Source: JBAYJT01 sp041664965 (GTDB lineage: Bacteria; Pseudomonadota; Gammaproteobacteria; UBA9339). From it: 7,607 bases of DNA. Made by a program: the position numbers and the translations under genes. The DNA lies in assembly GCA_041664965.1 (NCBI GenBank), contig JBAYJT010000055.1, positions 1-7,607 on the forward strand, read 5' to 3'. This document shows, piece after piece, positions 1 through 6,164 of the stretch. The notes beneath the pieces are model-generated. The model had not been told where the DNA came from. It searched no databases and was given only the letters and a program-made list of their open reading frames with translations. Each line of letters starts with the position of its first letter. The stretch's first letter is position 1.

Positions 1-312
1 AAAACTCTAGAGCCGCAGCTTTATTATTTTAAAGTTCCAAAGCAGAGCAAAGATCGACAGTTCTATATTTGCGATCCAATGTTAGCTACGGGTGGTTCAG
101 CGCTTCTGACTATCGAAAAACTTAAAGCCATTGGGGTTCGTAAAATTACATTTGTTTGTTTGGTTGCGGCTCCCGAAGGCGTAAGACGCTTAGCCAAAGA
201 ACATCCAGATGTTCCTATCTTTGCTGCTAGTTTAGACAGTAGACTCAATAAAAAAGGCTATATCCTGCCTGGTTTGGGCGATGCTGGTGACCGTATGTTT
301 GGCACGAAGTAG
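1..312 (+). CDS. upp: Uracil phosphoribosyltransferase, C-terminal part (5' end outside window)
   Basis: The frame is open from base 1 and ends at TAG 310-312, giving the last 103 residues of a protein that is usually about 208-210 residues long. The enzyme makes UMP from uracil and PRPP in cytosolic pyrimidine salvage. The PRPP-binding loop DPMLATGGSA is visible (residues 25-34 of the fragment). It is followed by the stretch from KAIGV to AAPEG and by the family C-terminus GDAGDRMFGTK, which helps form the uracil pocket. Both signatures are intact, so this looks like a functional gene cut only by the window edge. It is on the opposite strand to the following seven genes and converges on the hybrid kinase, with 74 bp between the two stop codons. 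I see no strong terminator in that gap. Confidence 0.96.
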   Translation, partial: KTLEPQLYYFKVPKQSKDRQFYICDPMLATGGSALLTIEKLKAIGVRKITFVCLVAAPEGVRRLAKEHPDVPIFAASLDSRLNKKGYILPGLGDAGDRMFGTK

Positions 313-386
313 AGACGCGATTAGTAGTGTCTTAAATTACCTTAAACTAGTTATCTAACTTGCGTTACCTAAAAAAGTAATTTCAT

Positions 387-2378
387 TTAAAGAAATTTTG
401 GGATTTCACTTTGAGTGACTTTAATATCGCTCATTAGGGCTTGGTAGAGTTTAGAAAGATATTTCCAGTTGACTTTTTGTCCCTTTAGTTTTTCTATTTT
501 TGCTGCGGTTTTTTCTAACTTTTCTGCTCCGCAATAACGACAAGCACCTTTTGTCACATGGCCTAACATTATAATTTTTTTCGCATCTTTGGCTTTATAA
601 GCTTGATTGAAATCTTTTTCTAATTTTTCTAAAGTGGTTATAAATTTTATAAATAGTTTTTTGGCAAGGTCTTTTCTGCTAGCTACTGCAAGGGCGGACT
701 CGTAATTGATGATTTGATTTTTAGATTTTTTTGTCGTGATTTGTGTTGAGGCATTGATAACAGTATGACTACTCTTAGGTAACCATTTTTTGAATAATTT
801 TTTTATTTGTTCAAAAGAGACTGGTTTGGTTACAAAATCATTCATTCCAGCTTTTAAACAATCATTTTTTACCGATTTACCTTGTGCTGTGAGGGCGATG
901 ATAGGTACGGTTATCCCTTTTTTTCGAAACTCTTGAGCTAATTCTTCTCCATTTTTATCGGGTAGTTCTAGGTCGCTGAAGATGATGTCAAATTTTTTTG
1001 TATTCACTAGATGTGAGGCTCTAGCTGCAGTACTAGCTATGTCTACTTTACAACCAAAGGAGGATACCAACAGCTTTCTGCCTATAAATTGGGCTATAGA
1101 GTCATCTTCTATTAATAAAACTTTGTGTAGCAATACTAGTGGGGATGTGTGAGGGTGAGTACTACACTGAGAGTTTTTTTTGTGTGTTTTGGAGATTAAA
1201 ATGGGTAGTTTGAAGGGTATGAAGCAAGTAAAATGGCTGCCTTTTCCAGGTTTACTCTTAACTTCTATTTCTCCTCGCAGGTCGGTTAAGAAGTTTTTAA
1301 TTATTCTTAAACCCATGCCTGATCCAGTGTAATTGTTTTGAGATTGTTGAGTCTGGTTGTGCTGCTCGAAGAGTATGTTCTGTTTTTCTTTGGGTATTCC
1401 TATTCCGCTATCAATTACTTCTAGTTTTATTATAATTTCTTTGTTTTTTTTCTTGGCTAAACTTGCAAGTATTTTGATTGTACCAGCGCTGGTGAATTTA
1501 ATGCTATTTGTTATGAGATTAAGAAGTATTCGGTAGGTACGGACGTCATCTCCGATAATGAAATCCGGAATTCTGCTTTCTACGTAACTTTGCAAGTTGA
1601 TACCTTTGATTTTAGCAACGGGCGTTTCTAGGTTTATAACGTTTTGAATGATGGAGCTTAAGCTGAATTTTTTTTCCAATATTGGCTGTATAACTTCTTC
1701 CGTGTGGTTTTGTTCTAATATTTGATTTAACACTTCTAGCAGCTGTTCTGCTGCTCGGGATAATAATTGTAGGTTCTTTTTGCTGGGCTCATTAGTTTCT
1801 TCTTTTTCCAAAGATGAAGCCAGGGCCGCTAGTCCTGATGCAGGGGAGCGCAGATCGTGTTCTAGGCTGGATATGAATTGTGTTTTTAGTTGATTAGCTT
1901 GTTCCAATTGATCCTTGAGTTTTTTTAGGTTTTCTTCTAATGTTTTTTGTTTTGTTATATCTACAGAAGATCCTATTACTCCAATTGTTTTCCCTTTTAG
2001 GTTCTTCATAGGTGATTTACATACCAAATAAGTTAGTTTTTCGCCTGTCTTGGAGATAAGGTGTTCTTCAAACTTTATGGGTACATCGGCCTCTATTACT
2101 TTGAGATCATTTTCCCTAAGGGTTTCTGCTTGGTCTTTCCAGGGTAAGTCGAAATCTGTTTTTCCGATAATATCTTTGGGGTTCATCCCTAGTTCGTTTG
2201 CTACAGCTTTATTACATCCCAAATAATGTCCTTCTAGATCTTTCCACCAGTGGTTGCCGGCTAGAACTTCCAAAACGGAGCTTAATCGTTGCTCCATGTT
2301 ATATATTTCATCTCTAAAGCGAGTGTTGGCTAAGTCTAAATTATGTTTCAAGAGGTCATGTTTATTTTTTATTGTCAT
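387..2378 (-). CDS. Soluble hybrid sensor histidine kinase: PAS-HisKA-HATPase-REC-HPt
   Basis: This 663-residue tripartite phosphorelay kinase has no hydrophobic membrane segment, so it should sense a cytoplasmic cue. Domains in order: short N-terminal helix (1-30); PAS domain (about 32-145); coiled coil (146-165); HisKA with H-box SLEHDLRSP and phospho-His H174; HATPase with N-box N287/N291, G1 box DSGIGIP (D323) and G2 box GSGMGL (352-357); receiver (about 418-532) with acidic pair D425/D426, phosphoacceptor D469, T497 and K518; HPt (about 557-650) with phospho-His H607 in GHVTKGACRYCGAEKL. The YCG after the HPt histidine is typical of BarA/LetS-type HPt domains. All catalytic residues are present. 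The signal and the output regulator are unknown, and no stand-alone response regulator lies in the window. The start codon lies 9 bp after the LOG-MazG stop, and the AAGG inside the last codons of that gene could serve as its ribosome site, so translational coupling is likely. Confidence 0.93.
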   Translation of the reverse strand: MTIKNKHDLLKHNLDLANTRFRDEIYNMEQRLSSVLEVLAGNHWWKDLEGHYLGCNKAVANELGMNPKDIIGKTDFDLPWKDQAETLRENDLKVIEADVPIKFEEHLISKTGEKLTYLVCKSPMKNLKGKTIGVIGSSVDITKQKTLEENLKKLKDQLEQANQLKTQFISSLEHDLRSPASGLAALASSLEKEETNEPSKKNLQLLSRAAEQLLEVLNQILEQNHTEEVIQPILEKKFSLSSIIQNVINLETPVAKIKGINLQSYVESRIPDFIIGDDVRTYRILLNLITNSIKFTSAGTIKILASLAKKKNKEIIIKLEVIDSGIGIPKEKQNILFEQHNQTQQSQNNYTGSGMGLRIIKNFLTDLRGEIEVKSKPGKGSHFTCFIPFKLPILISKTHKKNSQCSTHPHTSPLVLLHKVLLIEDDSIAQFIGRKLLVSSFGCKVDIASTAARASHLVNTKKFDIIFSDLELPDKNGEELAQEFRKKGITVPIIALTAQGKSVKNDCLKAGMNDFVTKPVSFEQIKKLFKKWLPKSSHTVINASTQITTKKSKNQIINYESALAVASRKDLAKKLFIKFITTLEKLEKDFNQAYKAKDAKKIIMLGHVTKGACRYCGAEKLEKTAAKIEKLKGQKVNWKYLSKLYQALMSDIKVTQSEIPKFL

Positions 2379-2387
2379 GATAATTTT

Positions 2388-3368
2388 TTAACCTTTAAGT
2401 TTTGCTTGATTCCAGTATTTCTGCATTTCTGCAAGATTGCTGTTTTCAATAGGATTAGGCAGTTTATCTAGCATTTTTCTAAATCTCGTCATAAATTTAT
2501 GATTAGCTTTTGTTATAGTATCATTTATGTCAGTGTTTAAGTATCTCGCTATATTGATGGCAGCAAATAATAGGTCACCGTATTCCTCTATTATAGTTTC
2601 TGCATTTTTTTCTGTTTGCACTGCTTCAATCAACTCATCTAATTCTTCTTTGGTTTTAGTAATAGCGTCTTGTAAGTTACGCCATGCGAAGCCAAGTTGC
2701 GCAGCTTTCTCTTGATTGTCAAAGGCAGTGTTAAAGGGGGAGGTGCTCGTTTCAATTGTGTTGGTTTTAAAATCTTTGGAGTGGGAGGGTTGATTTGAGG
2801 TAGGGTCCAAGTAAGTAGCTAGTTGTTTGTAATCTTGTATAACATGCAGTAGCTCAGGGACTCTATGGGATATAAAGCCATGACTTTGCATATGAACTAA
2901 AAGTTCCAACAATGGATTCCAGTAGTTGTTGTGATTTAACAATAATATTGGTTTATTATGTATATCAAGGTCAGACCATGTGAGTACTTCGACTAATTCA
3001 TCTAGTGTGCCTATTCCGCCTGGTAGCGCCAGGAAGGCATCAGCCATACTATACATACGTTGTTTACGATTATGCATAGTTTCTTCCACCACCAATTGTG
3101 ATACTTCTCTTAGTATATCCGGTCGGCCACTTAGGCATCTTGGGATTATGCCTGTAACATGAGCTCCTACTGCTAAGGCAGACTTAGCAAATGCCCCCAT
3201 GATTCCTGTTGCTCCACCTCCGTAGATTAATTTACATTTATTTGTTCCTAGCAGATTTCCAACGTTGCTGGCCAGAGCAGTAAAGGCTTGGTTTTTGGTA
3301 GATCCGGAAGAAGATCCTGCAAACACACATATAGAGCGTATTAATTGGGGTTTGTTGTTATCGTCCAT
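2388..3368 (-). CDS. Fusion of LOG-type nucleotide phosphoribohydrolase and MazG-like NTP pyrophosphatase
   Basis: The protein has 326 residues and two recognisable enzymes. Residues about 11-187 are a LOG/TIGR00730 Rossmann domain with the FAGSS start, YGGG (49-52), MHNRKQRM (98-105, with R101) and the signature PGGIGTLDE (116-124). The family cleaves the N-glycosidic bond of nucleoside 5'-monophosphates, releasing base and ribose 5-phosphate (cytokinin activation in plants; AMP or other NMPs in bacteria). A Ser/Thr-rich linker (about 188-214) leads into a MazG-like all-alpha domain (about 215-300). That domain has EExxE at E241/E242/E245 and ExxD at E262/D265, the metal-binding set that hydrolyses NTP to NMP and PPi. 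Stand-alone LOG proteins are about 180-200 residues, so the extra length is the second domain, not read-through. The frame is continuous through the linker. Spacing is 20 bp after the Trm112-like gene and 9 bp before the kinase. No clear Shine-Dalgarno precedes the ATG. Domain calls are secure; the combined function is inferred. Confidence 0.9.
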   Translation of the reverse strand: MDDNNKPQLIRSICVFAGSSSGSTKNQAFTALASNVGNLLGTNKCKLIYGGGATGIMGAFAKSALAVGAHVTGIIPRCLSGRPDILREVSQLVVEETMHNRKQRMYSMADAFLALPGGIGTLDELVEVLTWSDLDIHNKPILLLNHNNYWNPLLELLVHMQSHGFISHRVPELLHVIQDYKQLATYLDPTSNQPSHSKDFKTNTIETSTSPFNTAFDNQEKAAQLGFAWRNLQDAITKTKEELDELIEAVQTEKNAETIIEEYGDLLFAAINIARYLNTDINDTITKANHKFMTRFRKMLDKLPNPIENSNLAEMQKYWNQAKLKG

Positions 3369-3388
3369 AAATTATTTTATATACTAGA

Positions 3389-3622
3389 TTATTTAGGGCA
3401 TTGTTTTAATAAGTTGCGTTCAAGTTTCTTTATGATGTTGGGTCTTAGTTTTGGTAACAACAAGCATGGTATTTTCTTAACAATAGGATAAGTTATGGCG
3501 CATTTTTTACACAATATTATTCCTTCCACTATGTCGTTACCTTGTTTTTTTAAGGGGCGTATAGCGAGATTTTTTGAGTGGCAATTAACACAGCACAACA
3601 ATTTTAGAATATCTTCTTTCAT
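3389..3622 (-). CDS. Trm112-like / UPF0434-type small zinc-binding protein
   Basis: This 77-residue protein has the Trm112p-like layout: N-terminal MKEDILKLLCCVNC with a CxxC knuckle (C11/C14), a beta segment, a second CxxC (C38/C41), then the family tail YPIVKKIPCLL (45-55). The usual YPI..GIP has Lys instead of Gly before IP. Four well-placed cysteines suggest one structural zinc. In eukaryotes and archaea, Trm112 binds and stabilises class I methyltransferases that act on tRNA, rRNA and release factors. Bacterial homologues (YcaR-like) are poorly characterised. Here it lies 18 bp after a class I methyltransferase gene on the same strand, which suggests, without proving, the same partnership. 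The spacer before the ATG has no purine-rich ribosome site, so it may depend on coupling to the methyltransferase gene. Confidence 0.8.
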   Translation of the reverse strand: MKEDILKLLCCVNCHSKNLAIRPLKKQGNDIVEGIILCKKCAITYPIVKKIPCLLLPKLRPNIIKKLERNLLKQCPK

Positions 3623-3640
3623 AGTAGGTATTTGGGAATT

Positions 3641-4423
3641 TTAAGTAATTTTTTGCGTCAATAATGTTATGTAATGCCCGTTTATACATCTTAGGTTGTT
3701 TGTTTTACAGGCTATTTTATCTGACAGTTTCTGCCGTTTCTCCTGATCTATAAGGTGATATAACTTATACTTGAAAATTTTATCGATAGCTCCGATTGCA
3801 CTCATGAACATGAAGTAGTCATTAGAATTATTGAAATGCATATCGAAAAAATCTTCAAATAGCATAATCGGTTTTAGATTACATTCTAAATGTAGTTTTT
3901 GTAATTGCTGAGAGGTGATTCTACCTAGTGGATCTTTAGTTATGTGACATTGTTTATAAGGGAATATATTACTTTGGTATTGGTTGCCCACAGTTAGCAT
4001 TAAAAACAAGCCATTGGGCTTTAATACTCGATGTATTTCTTTTAAACCGATAGATGGTTTAGGTAGATGATGAATTACTTGCTGAGAGGTAACTAGATCG
4101 AACATGTTGTCTTTAAAACACATGTTTTGTATGTCGCAAAGAAATAAATTTTCCGCACTGTTATCGGATAACATATTGAAGGATATTTCAGATGCGAACA
4201 CTTCTGTTTTACTACAAATTTTTTTTATATTTCTTACAATTTTTCCTGATCCACTGCCTATATCTAATACTTGCATACCTGGTTTTAGAATGTCAGGAAG
4301 TATTTTGATGAGTCTGTTGGTTACTCCCACTATACTTGTATGAAAAAGTTTTTTGTTGTTCCAATTCTGGGCTTTTTGGTCAAAGGTAGAACCAACGTTT
4401 TTAGTTGTAAATAGTTCTTTCAT
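3641..4423 (-). CDS. Class I SAM-dependent methyltransferase, substrate unknown
   Basis: The 260-residue protein has a Methyltransf_11-type fold. Motif I VLDIGSGSGK (52-61) binds SAM. The acidic residue after strand 2 is E79 (ASEIS). The next motif is CDIQNMCFKDNMFDLV (96-111), and HRVLKPNG (131-138) is the post-core signature shared by UbiE, BioC and related enzymes. The N-terminal segment FDQKAQNWN resembles the entry helix of BioC/UbiE-like enzymes. The C-terminal helical part (about 185-260) loosely recalls BioC (malonyl-ACP O-methyltransferase), but no biotin gene is adjacent and the match is too weak to assign a name. It starts 21 bp after mutM and is followed by the Trm112-like gene, so an RNA or protein substrate is also plausible. 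The fold is certain; the substrate is not. Confidence 0.85.
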   Translation of the reverse strand: MKELFTTKNVGSTFDQKAQNWNNKKLFHTSIVGVTNRLIKILPDILKPGMQVLDIGSGSGKIVRNIKKICSKTEVFASEISFNMLSDNSAENLFLCDIQNMCFKDNMFDLVTSQQVIHHLPKPSIGLKEIHRVLKPNGLFLMLTVGNQYQSNIFPYKQCHITKDPLGRITSQQLQKLHLECNLKPIMLFEDFFDMHFNNSNDYFMFMSAIGAIDKIFKYKLYHLIDQEKRQKLSDKIACKTNNLRCINGHYITLLTQKIT

Positions 4424-4444
4424 AAACGGAATTATAAAGCATTT

Positions 4445-5275
4445 TCAGCTTTGTTTGTAACGTTTTTGGCAGTTCTGGCAATAAAAGGTGCCGCGTTGCC
4501 CTAGGCGGTCCGAGATAATTTTTGTATTACATACGTAACAAGCTAAACCTTCTCGACCGTAAACTTTGTGCTCATTTTGAAAAGAGCCACTTTTGCCGTC
4601 GCTATGCACATAATCGCGAATGCTGGAGCCGCCTTTGGCAATAGATTCTGTTAAAACATTTTTAATGGCTTCGACTAAAACATCATATTGTTTAAAAGTT
4701 AAAGATTGAGCGGGTTGGAAAGGGCTGATTTTGGCTAAAAACAAAGCCTCGTTGGCATAGATATTTCCAATGCCAGCGACAATATGGCTGTCCATTACAA
4801 GCTGTTTTATTGGAGTTTTGTGGTTTTTGCATCTTCTAGCTAGTTCTAAACCGGTAAACTCTTCAGTAAGTGGCTCTGGTCCTAGATCTATTAGAAGTTT
4901 ATGTTCCAGAGGGTCTTCTTTTGTCCAAAGTATAGCGCCGAAACGTCTCGAATCAGTAAATCTCAAAGTACATTGATCCGCAAAATAAATTGTCAAATGC
5001 TCATGCGGTAATTTTGGTTGCGCGGTTTCCAAAAATCTCAACGCTCCCGTAAATCCTAAGTGCACTATCATTGTGCCTGTGGGCGTATGTAAAAGTAAAT
5101 ATTTGGCGCGGCGAGATATGTCGCTAAAAGCAGATCCAGTGAGTGTTGTAGCTAAATTGGGAGTAATTGGCCAGCGCAGATTTTCTTGCCAAACACTGAC
5201 TTTATTGATGGGACGCTGAAGAATTTGCGGTCTTAAGGCGCGGCAAATGGTTTCAACTTCAGGTAGTTCGGGCAT
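4445..5275 (-). CDS. mutM: Formamidopyrimidine-DNA glycosylase (8-oxoguanine DNA glycosylase/AP lyase)
   Basis: The 276-residue Fpg matches the usual family length. It excises 8-oxoguanine and FapyG from DNA and nicks the abasic site. The catalytic N-terminus MPELPEVET is present: after Met removal, Pro is the Schiff-base nucleophile and Glu the general acid. Also present are RRAKYLLL with the conserved Lys58, DSRRFG with the opposite-base Arg110 and wedge Phe112, the H2TH region with GIGNIYANEALF (168-179), and a zinc finger C246/C249/C266/C269 with Arg261 contacting phosphate. One deviation: the intercalating Met of HLGMSG (Met73 in the mature E. coli enzyme) is Phe75 here (HLGFTG). The gene follows rpmB-rpmG as in many gammaproteobacteria but after a 139-bp gap, so it may have its own promoter. 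It leads the tightly packed set down to the kinase. Confidence 0.97.
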   Translation of the reverse strand: MPELPEVETICRALRPQILQRPINKVSVWQENLRWPITPNLATTLTGSAFSDISRRAKYLLLHTPTGTMIVHLGFTGALRFLETAQPKLPHEHLTIYFADQCTLRFTDSRRFGAILWTKEDPLEHKLLIDLGPEPLTEEFTGLELARRCKNHKTPIKQLVMDSHIVAGIGNIYANEALFLAKISPFQPAQSLTFKQYDVLVEAIKNVLTESIAKGGSSIRDYVHSDGKSGSFQNEHKVYGREGLACYVCNTKIISDRLGQRGTFYCQNCQKRYKQS

Positions 5276-5291
5276 GGTAGGAATAATTATA

Positions 5292-5316
5292 AATTATGAA
5301 TGATGAATTATGAATG
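5292..5316. repeat. Short direct repeat upstream of mutM
   Basis: AATTATGAATG occurs at 5292-5302 and again at 5306-5316, a period of 14 bp, 17-43 bp upstream of the mutM start codon. It is very AT-rich. It may be a chance slippage product or part of the mutM leader. Confidence 0.5.
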
Positions 5317-5344
5317 TGAAAAAGTTGTGAAATATAAATTCTAG

Positions 5345-5363
5345 AAAAACATGTCTATGACAT
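5345..5363 (-). terminator. Weak terminator-like hairpin after rpmG
   Basis: On the minus strand ATGTC-ATA-GACAT forms a 5-bp stem with a 3-base loop, then G and five Ts. It lies about 50 bp after the rpmG stop and could partly separate rpmB-rpmG from mutM. The stem is short and AT-rich, so confidence is low. Confidence 0.25.
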
Positions 5364-5414
5364 TTCCTTATGAATCAAAGACTTGCGTTCTGAAGTTCAA
5401 TTCCCTATTTGTAA

Positions 5415-5621
5415 CTACTTAATTTTGTCTTCCTTAAAGATTACGTGCATGCCACACTTGCCGGTCTCTTTGTTGAAGGCACGGGGATCAAATTTCTTTT
5501 TGTTTATTTTTTCGGTACTTTTACGTTTGTTTTTGGTTGTAGTGTAATACATGCCTGTAGGTTGGCCATCAGCTTGTTTGCCGGTGGAAACTAGTTTGAT
5601 TTTTTCGCGTACTGCTGCCAT
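5415..5621 (-). CDS. rpmG: Large ribosomal subunit protein bL33, enlarged form
   Basis: REKIKLVSTG at the start, YYTTTKNKRKSTEKINKKK (25-43) with FDPR following, and a C-terminal HVIFKEDKIK identify bL33, a small protein of the 50S subunit near the tRNA E site. It is the zinc-free type, without the two CxxC pairs. At 68 residues it is longer than the typical 50-56. The extra residues sit in two places: about 14-23 (GKQADGQPTG, where most bacteria have a short turn) and about 48-57 (AFNKETGKCG, between FDP and HV). The start is supported by a GAGGT ribosome site 8 bp upstream. It lies 20 bp after rpmB in the conserved rpmB-rpmG pair. Confidence 0.95.
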   Translation of the reverse strand: MAAVREKIKLVSTGKQADGQPTGMYYTTTKNKRKSTEKINKKKFDPRAFNKETGKCGMHVIFKEDKIK

Positions 5622-5629
5622 GTTGTTTT

Positions 5630-5634
5630 ACCTC
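5630..5634 (-). promoter_or_regulatory. Ribosome binding site of rpmG
   Basis: GAGGT on the minus strand lies 8 bp before the rpmG ATG. It is the clearest Shine-Dalgarno in the minus-strand run. The spacers before the Trm112-like gene, the LOG-MazG gene and mutM have none that I can see. Confidence 0.6.
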
Positions 5635-5641
5635 AAGTTTT

Positions 5642-5884
5642 TTAGACTAAGATCTCTTTTTCCCATTGCTTAATATTTTTCAAAACGTTTTCGATGCCAA
5701 GTTTATCGATTACGCGAATGCCCTGCGTCGATACTCTAAGCTTAATAAAACGTTTTTCTGTTGGCAGCCAAAACCTGTGCTGTTGCAGATTGATATTGAA
5801 TCTGCGCTTGGTTTTTATGTTGGAGTGCGACACTTTGTGCCCAATAGTGTGGCGCTTTTTAGTAACTTTACATATCTTAGACAT
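5642..5884 (-). CDS. rpmB: Large ribosomal subunit protein bL28
   Basis: The 80-residue protein matches bL28 end to end: MSKICKVTKKR, SHSNIKTKRRFNINLQQHRFW (19-39), EKRFIKLRVSTQGIRVIDK (43-61), then a short basic/acidic tail. It binds 23S rRNA in the 50S subunit and is needed for assembly. It is the form without paired zinc cysteines (only Cys5). It is the first gene of the minus-strand run and is preceded by a well-formed promoter about 50 bp upstream. The region before the ATG has only a weak GAG, so the start rests mainly on the family N-terminus MS(K/R)xCxVTGK. Confidence 0.97.
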   Translation of the reverse strand: MSKICKVTKKRHTIGHKVSHSNIKTKRRFNINLQQHRFWLPTEKRFIKLRVSTQGIRVIDKLGIENVLKNIKQWEKEILV

Positions 5885-5933
5885 AATAAACTCGTATATT
5901 TCTAGAATATTTAAACCTATTTGAAAGACGATC

Positions 5934-5962
5934 CTTATACCAGAAAATCATGATGGTTGCAA
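5934..5962 (-). promoter_or_regulatory. Probable sigma-70 promoter of rpmB
   Basis: On the minus strand: -35 TTGCAA (5957-5962), a 17-bp spacer, and -10 TATAAG (5934-5939) with an extended TG (TGGTATAAG). Transcription would start near 5927, leaving a leader of about 43 bases before the rpmB ATG. It is the best promoter match seen in the window and suits a constitutive ribosomal-protein operon. Confidence 0.6.
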
Positions 5963-6083
5963 CAGCAGGAGTGAATCTGTGGTAGGGGGCAGTACCTAAG
6001 TTAAGGATGGGTATAGTTGTGTTAAGGAGCTGTCTATATTTAAATTTAATTGCGGAAAAGTGGGGTGTATGGCGCGTTTGCGC

Positions 6084-6111
6084 TTGGTTCTTCATAATTT
6101 TGTGTTACTAT
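6084..6111 (+). promoter_or_regulatory. Candidate promoter for the repeat-protein gene
   Basis: The -35 candidate is TTGGTT (6084-6089), the spacer is 16 bp, and the -10 candidate is TACTAT (6106-6111) with an extended TG one base upstream (TGTTACTAT, 6103-6111). The start of transcription would fall near 6118, about 47 bp before ATG 6165. This favours 6165 over the in-frame ATG at 6069. Match by eye only. Confidence 0.4.
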
Positions 6112-6152
6112 GGCAAAGTTTTAAGAATTTTTTCAGTCAAATTCATAGCGTT

Positions 6153-6158
6153 AAAGGT
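6153..6158 (+). promoter_or_regulatory. Ribosome binding site deciding the start at 6165
   Basis: AAAGGT ends 6-7 bp before ATG 6165, good spacing for a Shine-Dalgarno. The alternative in-frame ATG at 6069 has only GGGG three bases upstream or GGAA eleven bases upstream. Confidence 0.5.
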
Positions 6159-6164
6159 AAATAT

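Larger units (their letters stand above)
5885..6164. other. Divergent intergenic region between rpmB and the repeat-protein gene
   Basis: This 280-bp spacer holds the rpmB promoter (minus strand) and the candidate promoter for the repeat protein (plus strand). The roughly 120 bp between the two promoters (about 5963-6083) hold nothing I can name: no tRNA-like fold or strong hairpin was found by eye. A 72-codon minus-strand frame crosses it but overlaps the promoter and the rpmB start. Confidence 0.6.

Noticed and set aside
313..332. Hairpin AGACGC/GTGTCT just after the upp stop as a terminator
   Set aside because: The stem has 6 pairs with one wobble and an 8-base loop, with no T-run following.
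1138..1186. Possible junction between two separate genes in the kinase (linker between HATPase and REC)
   Set aside because: The frame is continuous and the order HATPase-REC-HPt is the normal one for hybrid kinases; the Ser/His-rich stretch is an ordinary linker.
2527..2715. Plus-strand frames within the LOG-MazG gene (2527-2715 and 2980-3162)
   Set aside because: They are antisense shadows of a gene with clear catalytic motifs.
5877..6095. 72-codon minus-strand frame upstream of and overlapping rpmB
   Set aside because: It overlaps the rpmB start and its promoter, has no ribosome site, and its translation matches nothing I recognise.
6069..6164. In-frame upstream ATG giving a 32-residue N-terminal extension (MARLRLVLHNFVLLW...)
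   Set aside because: It lies upstream of the candidate promoter and has a poorly spaced ribosome site, while ATG 6165 has AAAGG at good spacing. It is not fully excluded; if used, it would add a mildly hydrophobic basic N-terminus.
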